From contig NC_015945.1 in NCBI RefSeq assembly GCF_000224085.1, positions 2,596,501-2,660,500 of the forward strand: DNA of 64,000 nt, given 5' to 3'. Below are positions 1-7,636 of this stretch, in pieces. A program made the translations under genes and the position numbers. This DNA comes from Allomuricauda ruestringensis DSM 13258. GTDB taxonomy: Bacteria; Bacteroidota; Bacteroidia; Flavobacteriales; Flavobacteriaceae. The notes under the pieces were generated by a model. That model saw only the letters and a program-made list of their open reading frames with translations. It did not search any database and was not told the DNA's origin. Each line of letters starts with the position of its first letter. Position 1 is the first letter of the stretch.

Positions 1-1
1 A

Positions 2-145
2 TCCACTGTGGGACAATACCAAACCAATAAGGCCTATGAGATGGTCGAAACGTATTTATCACAACATCCTGATATGGAGCCATCGTTAAAGGGCAAGCTT
101 TTGCAGGCTTCGGATGATCTGTATCGTTTTGTAAATCAGGAGTAA
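2..145 (+). CDS. C-terminal fragment of an unrecognised protein (truncated by window edge)
   Basis: Frame 2 is open from the window edge to a TAA at 143-145 and gives 47 residues, ending in DLYRFVNQE. The piece is rich in charged and helix-favouring residues and shows no motif that I recognise, so no function is given. The start lies outside the window. Its last third has a second, diverged DNA copy at 2230-2280 (46 of 51 bases identical to 81-131), which lies in a non-coding scar. That duplication shows that this gene end took part in a local rearrangement. Confidence 0.6.
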   Translation, partial: STVGQYQTNKAYEMVETYLSQHPDMEPSLKGKLLQASDDLYRFVNQE

Positions 146-292
146 AGGCAATTTTTCTTCGTATTATGTGACTTTAGTTACAAGGAAATCACTCTAAATA
201 GTTGTTTTTCAATGTCTTGATGACGAGGATCATTGTATTCTTATAGCAGTGGCCATACTTTAGTTCCAATAAATTTTATAAATACGAGTACC

Positions 293-973
293 ATGAAAAA
301 GATTTTAATGTTGGTGTTCGTTGTTCTTGGAACAATGACACTGATGGCACAGGACAGGGATAGGGACAGAGTCCAAGATTCCGATCAAGATCGAGACCGT
401 TTAATGCTGATCGATGGCGATGTACTTCAAATTCGAGATCGAGACCAGATGCGTTTGCAAGACCCCATTACGTTGAACGATGGAACGGTTGTTAATCCAA
501 ATGGAATCTATTTTACCCGAGATCGAGACAGACTTAGGTTAAAAGATGGTGAATGTTTGGATAGTGATGGAATTAAATATCGCAATGAGTATCAGTATCG
601 TTACAAAGTAATGCAAGCTGATAAAGGACTTACCGATGCACAGATTCAACAACGCAACCAAAACAGGTATCAATTGATGCTGATTGACGGAGATGTATAT
701 CAAATCAGAACACAGTCGCAAAATAGATTACAACAGCGACTTGAACTTGCAGATGGGACCACGGTTAATCCAGACGGTACCTACATGAATCAAAATCGTC
801 AGCAATTGAGGCTTCAAGACGGTGAATGTTTGAATTTGAATGGTGAAAAGTTCACAAACATGTACAAGCATCGTAAAATGATGGTAAACAAGAATATGAA
901 GTCCATCAAAAACATGAAGTCTAAAAAGTCCATGAACAAATCAGCCCTTAAGAAAAAAGGGGGCGTCATGTGA
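293..973 (+). CDS. Secreted DUF6799 protein with two repeats and a basic tail
   Basis: Protein of 226 residues starting at ATG 293; an upstream TTG at 233 would add 20 residues before an obvious signal peptide, so 293 is preferred. Residues 1-20 are a Sec signal ending LMAQ. Residues 21-36 are almost only Asp and Arg (DRDRDR type). Two homologous repeats follow at about 36-96 and 127-187, each with the pattern LMLIDGDV.QIR, then DGT.VNP.G, then RL.DGECL. This matches the DUF6799 type of repeat known from Bacteroidota (family assignment from memory). The tail 191-226 is rich in Lys and Met. Role unknown; a periplasmic or surface protein is likely. A weak promoter-like pair (TTG at 233, TACTTTAG at 256) lies upstream. 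Confidence 0.8.
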   Translation: MKKILMLVFVVLGTMTLMAQDRDRDRVQDSDQDRDRLMLIDGDVLQIRDRDQMRLQDPITLNDGTVVNPNGIYFTRDRDRLRLKDGECLDSDGIKYRNEYQYRYKVMQADKGLTDAQIQQRNQNRYQLMLIDGDVYQIRTQSQNRLQQRLELADGTTVNPDGTYMNQNRQQLRLQDGECLNLNGEKFTNMYKHRKMMVNKNMKSIKNMKSKKSMNKSALKKKGGVM

Positions 974-1041
974 TGATACTGGATATAGGGTTTGATCAAT
1001 AGTATATGGTCGGGCCCTTGTTCTTTCTTAATTGATTTATC

Positions 1042-1950
1042 ATGAAACGGTATGTACTCTTAAGTGTAATCTTGTGTTTAGGTGCCATAATGGGTGCATT
1101 TGGACAAAAGACCAATAAGGAAAAGGCCAATAGGGAAGATTCTTATGTTTTGATGGATGTAAGTTATATGAACGATGCGGTATTTATGGGTAGGCGAGAT
1201 TCCATAACCGCTCCGTACCTATTGCCATCCATTGGATATTATGACAAATCGGGACTGTTTGTTGATGCCACTGTATCCTATCTTACAAGTTCAGACGAGC
1301 AACGCGTGGACCTTTTTTATTTAACCGGAGGGTATTTGTTTGATTCCAATAATTGGAGCGGAGGTGTTTCCGGAACGGCTTATTTTTACAATGAAGATAG
1401 TTATAATGTACAATCCGAGGTGGTCGCGGATATTACGGGATTGATCAGTTACGATTTTAAATTGCTGGAACTATCGCTCTACGCCAGTTCATATTTTAAT
1501 AAGAATAGCTCACCCGATATTTTTTTAGGTTTTATGGCCGATCATACCTTTAGGGCATTTGACGATCATTTATTGTTTGCCCCCCGATTTTCGGTATTTG
1601 CAGGATCCCAATACTTTTATGAAGAATACTACACTACCAGTCGATTGGGCAATAGAAAAAGCAGTGGTGGACAGGGCAGTGGTCCAGGGGGTTCTGTTGG
1701 CCCGGGAACCGAAATTACGACCGTGCAAATTGCAGAGGCATCTGAATTCAATGTACTCAATATGGAACTAGGCTTTCCTTTCCAATATCATTTCGACCAA
1801 TTTATTTTGTCGTTTACACCTAGTTGGGCATTTCCCCAGACTCCTGCAACCCTCACAACAGATACGGGTACATTTGAAGAGGATTTGGAGAATGTATTTT
1901 ATTGGTCCGTGGGCTTAAGCTACTGGTTCAATACAAATAAGAAGAAATAA
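1042..1950 (+). CDS. Predicted outer-membrane beta-barrel protein, function unknown
   Basis: Protein of 302 residues. A signal peptide (residues 1-22, ending GAFGQ) is followed by alternating hydrophobic/polar stretches rich in Tyr, Phe and Gly, typical of outer-membrane beta-strands; the C-terminal strand contains YWSVGLSYWF. A Gly/Ser-rich insert (SSGGQGSGPGGS) around residues 210-224 looks like a flexible surface or periplasmic loop. It follows the DUF6799 gene on the same strand after 68 bases and may be cotranscribed with it. No substrate can be inferred. Confidence 0.75.
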   Translation: MKRYVLLSVILCLGAIMGAFGQKTNKEKANREDSYVLMDVSYMNDAVFMGRRDSITAPYLLPSIGYYDKSGLFVDATVSYLTSSDEQRVDLFYLTGGYLFDSNNWSGGVSGTAYFYNEDSYNVQSEVVADITGLISYDFKLLELSLYASSYFNKNSSPDIFLGFMADHTFRAFDDHLLFAPRFSVFAGSQYFYEEYYTTSRLGNRKSSGGQGSGPGGSVGPGTEITTVQIAEASEFNVLNMELGFPFQYHFDQFILSFTPSWAFPQTPATLTTDTGTFEEDLENVFYWSVGLSYWFNTNKKK

Positions 1951-1955
1951 GGTTT

Positions 1956-2198
1956 CTATTTTCTTTTGGGCAAATACAGTTCATAGGTTTCGGTCTCTGT
2001 GGTTATCCTATCCAAGTGCTCATAAAGGATTTATACTTCATTAAAAAATGAATGTAGACAAAACCATCTGTATGTGTAAAAATTCCTTGGTGATGCTCGG
2101 AATAAAACCCAATGAATTCCCCTTTGATATTTTCAAATGAAAACTTTTGTGATTTTACACCCTCACGGTAACCTTTCACTTCGGGCAAACGAAGGGTA
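1956..2198 (-). pseudogene. Truncated, frameshifted remnant, possibly acetolactate decarboxylase-like C-terminus
   Basis: Reading the minus strand from 2197 gives clearly protein-like sequence (LRLPEVKGYREGV, then FENIKGEFIGFYSEHHQG, then IFTHTDGFVYIHFL). At about 2020-2022 the frame must shift by one base to continue as EHLDRITTETETYEL, ending LPKRK and TAG at 1956-1958. The GFYS..HQG.FTH....HIHF arrangement reminds me of the C-terminal part of alpha-acetolactate decarboxylase-like proteins of Bacteroidota; this is a recollection, not a search. There is no start codon: coding similarity stops exactly at 2198, where a copied piece of the flavoprotein gene begins. It is therefore a dead gene end. 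Confidence 0.6.
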
Positions 2199-2280
2199 AC
2201 AATATGGGAAAGAATAAGACATACGATGTTATCATTAAAGGGCAAACTTTTGCAGGCTTCGGATGATTTGTATCGTGTTG
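2199..2280 (+). repeat. Mosaic scar: copies of two neighbouring gene ends joined together
   Basis: Bases 2199-2237 match 2821-2859 at 37 of 39 positions, that is, the last bases of the leader plus the first codons of the flavoprotein gene. Bases 2230-2280 match 81-131 at 46 of 51 positions, that is, the 3' part of the gene at the left edge. The two copies meet in a short shared stretch (ATCATTAAAGG against ATCGTTAAAGG). The fused reading frame starts at ATG 2204 and stops after 20 codons at TGA. The rest of this gene-free stretch (2281-2371) shows nothing that I recognise. Confidence 0.8.
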
Positions 2281-2371
2281 GGATAGAGCGAGCCAATCTT
2301 CATGGATTTGATGGATGTTTATTTTAATTATGGAATAGATTTTAGTATTCCACATACTCCTAGATGCAGCA

Positions 2372-2746
2372 CTATGAACAATCCACACAAGTACCCGTTA
2401 AAACACAGTTGACACTTTCTACTTTATAACCCATAGGCAATGAAAAATCAACTTTTTCTTCTAAACAAACTATAGTTTGGCAACTGGTACAACGAAAGTG
2501 GAAGTGGCTATCTGCTAAGGTCTTCCCATCACAGTCCATGCAGATTGCAAAATACTGCTTACCGTTCTCTGCTACAATATTGTGAACCAGACCATCTTCA
2601 CAAAACCGGTTTAAGATTCTGTATATGGTTGCCCTGTTGATATCTATATCGATCTTGTCCTCAATTGCATCATGGCTCATGGCCTTGCCACTCCGAGATA
2701 ATAAATCCAAGATCGCTTGTTTTGTTGGTGTGCTTCTTCTTTTCAT
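2372..2746 (-). CDS. Fur-family metal-responsive transcriptional repressor
   Basis: Protein of 124 residues, slightly short for Fur/Zur/PerR. Residues 1-60 form the winged helix (IYRILNRFCEDGLV is the typical recognition and wing part). The dimerisation domain carries H81, H83, C86 and C89 in HFHFRCTSC, and C120/C123 in CVDCS, which fits a structural zinc site made of two CxxC pairs. The gene is divergent from the flavoprotein/MerC pair, with 79 bases between start codons and a palindrome there. This suggests local autoregulation and control of that pair. Which metal or signal it senses (Zn, Fe, peroxide, Hg) cannot be told from sequence. Confidence 0.88.
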   Translation of the reverse strand: MKRRSTPTKQAILDLLSRSGKAMSHDAIEDKIDIDINRATIYRILNRFCEDGLVHNIVAENGKQYFAICMDCDGKTLADSHFHFRCTSCQTIVCLEEKVDFSLPMGYKVESVNCVLTGTCVDCS

Positions 2747-2756
2747 AAATTATTAA

Positions 2757-2771
2757 TGCGACATTGTTGCA
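2757..2771. promoter_or_regulatory. Candidate operator for the Fur-family repressor
   Basis: TGCGACATTGTTGCA is a near-perfect 15-base dyad (one imperfect pair besides the centre), and flanking AT bases (TTATTA.., ..ATAATA) extend it. It lies 11 bases upstream of the repressor start codon and overlaps the -33 element of the opposite gene. TGC-ACA/TGT-GCA dyads of this size fit dimeric Fur-family binding; the assignment is inference from position and symmetry. Confidence 0.55.
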
Positions 2772-2796
2772 ATAATATAAATTATTCATAAGTTTG
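2767..2796 (+). promoter_or_regulatory. Flavobacterial promoter of the flavoprotein-MerC operon
   Basis: TTG at 2767-2769 and TAAGTTTG at 2789-2796 are separated by 19 bases, an exact match to the Bacteroidota TTG-N19-TAnnTTTG pattern. The start codon follows 30 bases after the -7 element. The TTG is inside the right arm of the dyad at 2757-2771, so a bound repressor would hide it. Confidence 0.6.
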
Positions 2797-2825
2797 ACAA
2801 ATATTATAGCCTTACAAGTCACAAT

Positions 2826-3734
2826 ATGGGAAAGAATAAAATATACGATGTTATCATTATAGGAGGGAGTTATGCAGGGCTTTCGGCAGCTATGGCCCTC
2901 GGAAGGTCGTTAAGACAAACCTTGGTCATTGATGGGGGCGAGCCATGTAATAGGCAAACCCCGCACTCCCAAAATTTTTTGACGCAAGATGGAAAACCTC
3001 CCAAGGAGATTGCCGACCTCGCAACAAAGCAGGTTCAGGACTATGAAAGTGTTGTCTTTTTTAAAGGCTTCGCATTCAAAGTAAATACCTCTACAAGTGG
3101 TTTTCTTGTTCGTACAGATACAGGGGATGTTTTTGAGGGAAAGAAATTGATTATGGCCACGGGCATCAAGGATTTGATGCCTCAAATTCCAGGTTTTCGG
3201 GAATGTTGGGGGATTTCCGTGATACACTGTCCCTATTGCCATGGGTATGAATACCGCGGAAAAAAAACAGGGATATGGGCGCCGGCAGCAAAAGCATTTC
3301 ATTTGGCTCCGTTGTTGCTCAACCTTACCGACGATCTTACCCTACTAGGCCAAGAAGTGTCAAATTTTACCGAAGAAGAGGTGAAAACACTCCAAAAACA
3401 CGGTGTTAAAATGGTAAACCATAATGTTATGGCCATTGAACATAACAATGGATACCTCCATAAAGTGGTCCTTGATAATGGGGATAAAATTTCCTTTTCG
3501 GCCGTTTATGCAGGTGTTCCATTTGAACAAAGTTCGGATATTCCCGAAACGCTGGGCTGCGAACTTACGGAACATGGGTTTATCAAAACCGACCATTTTC
3601 AGAAGACCACTGTGCCTGGAGTGTTTGCTTGCGGGGATAACAGTATCCGTATGCGATCAGTTGCCCAGGCTGTGGCATCAGGTAACTTGGCAGGTGCCAT
3701 GGCCAATATGGAACTTTCAAAAGAATCTTTTTAA
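2826..3734 (+). CDS. Thioredoxin-reductase-like FAD-dependent oxidoreductase with CPYC centre
   Basis: Protein of 302 residues, the size of bacterial thioredoxin reductase. The N-terminal FAD dinucleotide fold is clear (GGSYAG at 13-18), C135/C138 form a CPYC redox pair in HCPYCHGYE, and the C-terminal FAD motif is FACGDN. The second nucleotide-binding loop, expected near residue 150 as GxGxxG/A, reads GIWAPAAKAFH and lacks the glycine pattern, so NADPH use is doubtful. It stands between a divergent Fur-type regulator and a MerC gene 9 bases downstream. A role in thiol or metal stress is inferred. No thioredoxin gene is adjacent. A short copy of its 5' end lies at 2199-2237. Confidence 0.85.
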   Translation: MGKNKIYDVIIIGGSYAGLSAAMALGRSLRQTLVIDGGEPCNRQTPHSQNFLTQDGKPPKEIADLATKQVQDYESVVFFKGFAFKVNTSTSGFLVRTDTGDVFEGKKLIMATGIKDLMPQIPGFRECWGISVIHCPYCHGYEYRGKKTGIWAPAAKAFHLAPLLLNLTDDLTLLGQEVSNFTEEEVKTLQKHGVKMVNHNVMAIEHNNGYLHKVVLDNGDKISFSAVYAGVPFEQSSDIPETLGCELTEHGFIKTDHFQKTTVPGVFACGDNSIRMRSVAQAVASGNLAGAMANMELSKESF

Positions 3735-3743
3735 ACAAATTCA

Positions 3744-4130
3744 ATGAAGATAAAAAGTCCAACTTTTGATATCATAGCCCTTTTTAGTTCCCTTATATGC
3801 GCCGTTCATTGTGCGGCTGCACCCATTGTGCTATCATTCTCATCCTTATCCAGTCTACATTTTTTACACAGTCCACTTATTGAATGGTTGTTTATCGGGC
3901 TTGGTGTTGTATTTGTATTTGTTACCCTTTGGCCAAGTTATAAAAAAGTACACCATAACGCTAGAACTTTGCTTATTGCCGCCCTTGGTTTTGGTATAAT
4001 TGCACTGGGCAGATTAGATTTCAGTGAAACTTGGGAAGTCATAAATACGGTGTTTGGAGCCATCATGGTCTCTGTGGCCCATTTTATAAACTGGAGGCTG
4101 TTGCGTTTTAGGGGAGGACATAAACATTAA
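3744..4130 (+). CDS. MerC-domain integral membrane protein
   Basis: Protein of 128 residues with four predicted transmembrane helices. C19 and C23 flank H22 in LICAVHCAA within the first helix, the thiol site typical of the MerC family, and the C-terminus ends GHKH. Classical MerC carries mercuric ions across the inner membrane, but in flavobacteria MerC-domain genes usually sit without merA, often beside a Fur-type regulator as here, so a more general soft-metal role is possible. It begins 9 bases after the flavoprotein stop and is almost certainly cotranscribed with it. Confidence 0.85.
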   Translation: MKIKSPTFDIIALFSSLICAVHCAAAPIVLSFSSLSSLHFLHSPLIEWLFIGLGVVFVFVTLWPSYKKVHHNARTLLIAALGFGIIALGRLDFSETWEVINTVFGAIMVSVAHFINWRLLRFRGGHKH

Positions 4131-4233
4131 AGTGCCCGGGGGACAGACTTGATTATAATTTTAGCATCGATTTAACCATGTTTTGATGGGGAGAATGTGC
4201 AAAAATATAAGAAACAGCACCTTGTAGTATTTT

Positions 4234-4695
4234 CTATGTACACAGTTTATGGGAAAGCCCTTCATTGGTCTTGCAAATATTGTCCCATATTTTTCTAAAC
4301 TTTATTTCGTCTGGAACATAGAAAATCAATTCTTTTTTGTTTTTCCTCAACAATATGGCATTTCGTTTCTTTTCCCATGGAAAATAGCTTTCATGATCTG
4401 TGATGTAATCTAACCTGGTGATTTTGGCAATTGCTATTGTTCTTCTCCCAATGGGAAATATCAGTACTTTCTTTTTAATCACCAGTTTGCCACAATCGAT
4501 AATGATTTGATAGCGGCCCAATAGCATCCATATAGCACCAATACCAAACCACAGCCACAGAATCAAAAGCAAGAACAAGGTGATGTTAAACCCTTCGTAA
4601 AGGATTTTTTCAGCCATAAGTAAAGCCATGGCCAGTAAAAATAAGCGAACAAGTGTTGATATCAGGTTAAAATAACTTCGGTATTCCAATCTCAT
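4234..4695 (-). CDS. Small membrane protein, possibly PH-like cytoplasmic domain
   Basis: Protein of 153 residues from ATG 4695 (a TTG two codons upstream is possible). Two transmembrane helices lie at about 15-32 and 38-58 and are followed by a beta-rich soluble part (YQIIIDCGKLVIKKKVLIF, then RRTIAIAKITRLDY). That order, a helix pair and then a strand series with a basic turn, resembles bacterial PH-like membrane proteins, but I cannot confirm the family. The gene is AT-rich relative to its neighbours. It is followed upstream on the same strand by another small membrane protein after 71 bases. Function unknown. Confidence 0.65.
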   Translation of the reverse strand: MRLEYRSYFNLISTLVRLFLLAMALLMAEKILYEGFNITLFLLLILWLWFGIGAIWMLLGRYQIIIDCGKLVIKKKVLIFPIGRRTIAIAKITRLDYITDHESYFPWEKKRNAILLRKNKKELIFYVPDEIKFRKIWDNICKTNEGLSHKLCT

Positions 4696-4766
4696 ACACA
4701 AATCTTCACATTTTTAGGTTCATTATGTAGATGTGATGTTGCTTTGTTATTCAAAATAGGTATCAT

Positions 4767-5168
4767 TTAAAATGGAGGTGTTTCCCAAGTACATGTTGTA
4801 CAGTTCAGTAAGCTATCTGGTATGGGTTTGTCCATATAAATCTTGTTGAACGTTGGTTTGTCGATACTGTACTTGACCAAGAATTTTTTCCCGACAAGGG
4901 TTTTCATTTTCAAATAGTGGTTCTCTCGGAATTTATAACCAAGGTTGTACTTTCCTTTATATTGTTCTTTTTTTACATTGAAATTGTACACTAGCCAACG
5001 CGACTCAGTCCCAACAATCCTATATTCAACTATTTTTGCAATGGTATACTTTGTATTGGTTCCTTGTACGAATTTTTTCTTCTGATAGTTTAAAAGAAGC
5101 AGGTAGGCTATTACGGTAAGGATACTGACCATTGGGAGAATAGTATAAATCAATTTGCTCAATTTCAT
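4767..5168 (-). CDS. Single-pass membrane protein of unknown function
   Basis: Protein of 133 residues from ATG 5168; an alternative start at 5243 would add 25 residues without a signal-like stretch ahead of the helix. One transmembrane helix at about residues 8-27 is followed by a beta-rich domain with the pattern VGKKFLVKYSIDKP, then DKPIPDSLLNC. This reminds me of a common flavobacterial hypothetical family whose ends read VGK.F.V.YS..NP....ILLD.PIPD. Two Cys close to the C-terminus (NCTTC) are notable. No role can be assigned. AT-rich, like its downstream neighbour. Confidence 0.65.
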   Translation of the reverse strand: MKLSKLIYTILPMVSILTVIAYLLLLNYQKKKFVQGTNTKYTIAKIVEYRIVGTESRWLVYNFNVKKEQYKGKYNLGYKFRENHYLKMKTLVGKKFLVKYSIDKPTFNKIYMDKPIPDSLLNCTTCTWETPPF

Positions 5169-5275
5169 GTGGTTTATAACCTTAAATGGATTCAGCACAA
5201 TTTTAAGTTCCCCTCTCTCGCTGCCGTACAAATGTATCGCCAAGTAGCAGCGAGATTGAGAAAATGAGCTCGGCT

Positions 5276-6352
5276 TTATTTACTCTCCTTAGATTCCATG
5301 GCCATTTCGCATCCATAATTGTCTGCAAAGAAATTGTCCAGTTCATCGGCTTTTAGGGCCAATTGTTTTACATTCTCCTTGATGGTTTCCTTATAATCTG
5401 TGAAAATATCTGAGATATGTGTTCGGTATGAAATAAAAATTTTGTTTTCATGTATGCCCAAATAATAAGGGGCCACCCTATTGCCCAATAGGTAGGGCAG
5501 TAAATCGTTGAGGTTCTGTTTGGGCAACTTGTTCAGTGGGGAAGTAACTATCAAATAATCCTTATTTAAAACAAAAATCCGGATGAGGGCACTCCCTTGG
5601 TGAAACTCCCAGAAATCCCTTCCGGCCCTTCCCAAAATGGGGTCTATGCCAAGTTCCGAGATAGCGCTTTCAGCAAATTGGGCAAAATCGCTTTTTTTGG
5701 ATTCCTCCCAAGCAGCGGAGTTGATGGTATTGCCGCAGTTTGAGCAGAACTCGGTGACTTCTTCAATATAGGTGTCGCAAGAGTTGCACTTAATCCTAAA
5801 AGAAGTTCCTTCTGCATTGGCAAAATCCTTCATTTCCTTGATCAAGTCGGAATGTTTAATACCAAAACCTACGTTGTCCGCATTGTTCAGCTTGGAAGTG
5901 GTAACACCAACGAGTACACCAGCTTCGTTGAGGATTGGCCCTCCGGAGTTGCCAGGATTGACTGCAGCATCCGTTTGAATGTAGCTTCGGTTTCCCACAG
6001 GCTGGCTTATCGATGAGATGATACCCTCTGTTATGGTAAAGGGCATACCAAAAGGATAACCGTTTATAAATACCTTTTGGGTATTGGTGAGCATGATTTC
6101 TTCTTGGAGCGAAACACCATGTTCTTTGTAGTCCATTTCCTCTGGATGAAGAAAAGCAAGGTCTGCCTCGGGATTGGCCATGATTACTTTTGCCACATAC
6201 CTGTCTTTTTTGTGATTTTCTACGGCTACCATTTTTTCACCTTGTACCACATGATAATTGGTGATGATATAACTGTGTCCGTTTATAATGAATCCGCTTC
6301 CTGTTCCCGAAGCTGTTATGACTTTAAATACTGATTTATGAATATTTTCCAT
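5276..6352 (-). CDS. Cytoplasmic trypsin-like serine protease with zinc ribbon and C-terminal chaperone-like domain
   Basis: Protein of 358 residues. Residues 1-180 are a trypsin/HtrA-type S1C fold with triad H34 (TNYHVV), D64 (EADLAF) and S136 (NPGNSGGPI). There is no signal peptide or membrane helix, so it should act in the cytoplasm, which is unusual for this family, and there is no PDZ domain. A zinc ribbon follows, with C189, C192, C203 and C206. Residues of about 225-350 (starting near ISELGIDPILGR) look like the YbjN/type III-chaperone fold by strand and helix order; that is a tentative reading. It is the second gene of a minus-strand pair, 17 bases behind the 390-residue protein. The substrate is unknown. 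Confidence 0.8.
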   Translation of the reverse strand: MENIHKSVFKVITASGTGSGFIINGHSYIITNYHVVQGEKMVAVENHKKDRYVAKVIMANPEADLAFLHPEEMDYKEHGVSLQEEIMLTNTQKVFINGYPFGMPFTITEGIISSISQPVGNRSYIQTDAAVNPGNSGGPILNEAGVLVGVTTSKLNNADNVGFGIKHSDLIKEMKDFANAEGTSFRIKCNSCDTYIEEVTEFCSNCGNTINSAAWEESKKSDFAQFAESAISELGIDPILGRAGRDFWEFHQGSALIRIFVLNKDYLIVTSPLNKLPKQNLNDLLPYLLGNRVAPYYLGIHENKIFISYRTHISDIFTDYKETIKENVKQLALKADELDNFFADNYGCEMAMESKESK

Positions 6353-6369
6353 GGGTATTTTATTAGTGG

Positions 6370-7542
6370 TTATCCAAACAATTTTGAGAAGAATCCCTTT
6401 TTGGAGCTGTTGTGCGATGCTGTTCCTACCGTGCCGTCCAAGAAACTGTGATATGTCTCCAATAACATCGGCGCCGCCTCATCAAGACTTTTTCCCGAAA
6501 CCTGTTCAAGTACGTTGTAGATGGCATTTTTGTGGTGTTCTTCTACATTAAAGCAGTAGATGATATACAAAAAGGAGTATTGCAGATAGTAGCAGAGCAT
6601 TAAGTCATCATTCTTTTGGACATAACTGTTCAGATTCTTCTCAAGACTTTTGGCATGCTGCTGCAAAATAGAGGAAGAACTTCTCGACTTTATGGAAATC
6701 AATGCCTCGGCATGATAAATGTTGTCCAAATATTCCTCTTTGGTCATTTCGCATAGTTTTTGCATAAAACCAAAGGATTTATCAACCCTTTGCTGAAATC
6801 CTAAGTTTCCATTCATAAGGGTGTTTACGTAGAATTCGAGCAGTGTCCTGAGACTGCCATGTACACAGGGAATGTTCACAATCTTTAGTATTGATATCAA
6901 CGAAATGTCCCACTGAAAATCGTTCCATCGCTTTTCTTGAAAAAGGGCGCTGTAATTTTTGTAGTCATCCAGGATATTCTCAATTTGAAGCCAAACCTGT
7001 TCCTTTTCTTCTGAAATCAATGGGGTTACTTTAGGCTCTTGGTAGAATTCAGCGTTATATTTTTCTATGAACTCATCGTCGTAATTGTCTGCACTTATGC
7101 AAATTTCCCTCAGCAAATAATAGATTTTGTAGGGTTGGCAAAGCTCTATCGGAGTTTTGTACTCGAACCAGAGCGTATCGTTGTGCAAAATAATCTGTGT
7201 CAGTTTCAAAGGATGAAAATTGACTTCGGCGACCTTTCTGTACAGGGCAACTTTGTTGGTATTCTCCGTTATTTTAAGAAAAGGTGCCTTAACGGAAAAA
7301 GTATCATCCGTTATAGTAATGTGGATTTCCGTGGAGCCTTGACTTTGGACGATCTCAATGTCCTTGTCAGTGTCCTTGCCCTTTAGCAATGCTGGATTGA
7401 TATAATTAATGGTCTCGACCAATGCCTTTTTGTAGTCTTTGGCATCATGTGCCTGTGTGGCCGTTTCCCAGTACGATACATCAATAAATGGCTCACCCTT
7501 ACTTTTAATAGGTCTTTGGAACCTAGGAAGTACGTGTTTCAT
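6370..7542 (-). CDS. Conserved hypothetical protein paired with the trypsin-like protease
   Basis: Protein of 390 residues without signal peptide or transmembrane helices. The N-terminal half (residues 15-165) has alternating strands and helices in an order that could be another YbjN/type III-chaperone-like domain. The C-terminal half is mostly helical, and the last residues are a Gly/Ser linker ending SSKKGFFSKLFG, a motif-like basic-hydrophobic tail. The gene directly precedes the protease gene (17-base gap), so the two are probably one transcript and may form a complex. I do not recognise the family. Confidence 0.7.
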   Translation of the reverse strand: MKHVLPRFQRPIKSKGEPFIDVSYWETATQAHDAKDYKKALVETINYINPALLKGKDTDKDIEIVQSQGSTEIHITITDDTFSVKAPFLKITENTNKVALYRKVAEVNFHPLKLTQIILHNDTLWFEYKTPIELCQPYKIYYLLREICISADNYDDEFIEKYNAEFYQEPKVTPLISEEKEQVWLQIENILDDYKNYSALFQEKRWNDFQWDISLISILKIVNIPCVHGSLRTLLEFYVNTLMNGNLGFQQRVDKSFGFMQKLCEMTKEEYLDNIYHAEALISIKSRSSSSILQQHAKSLEKNLNSYVQKNDDLMLCYYLQYSFLYIIYCFNVEEHHKNAIYNVLEQVSGKSLDEAAPMLLETYHSFLDGTVGTASHNSSKKGFFSKLFG

Positions 7543-7636
7543 AGATTTATAGGTTAAGAATTATAAAATCAGATTCGGATGAGGTTGAACCGCTGTTTTT
7601 GAAGAGGTTGTTGAAAACAGCAATGCTAATATCGTC

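Noticed and set aside
5772..6551. Plus-strand frames opposite the trypsin-like and 390-residue genes
   Set aside because: Short, without start signals or domains, and fully inside well-supported minus-strand genes.
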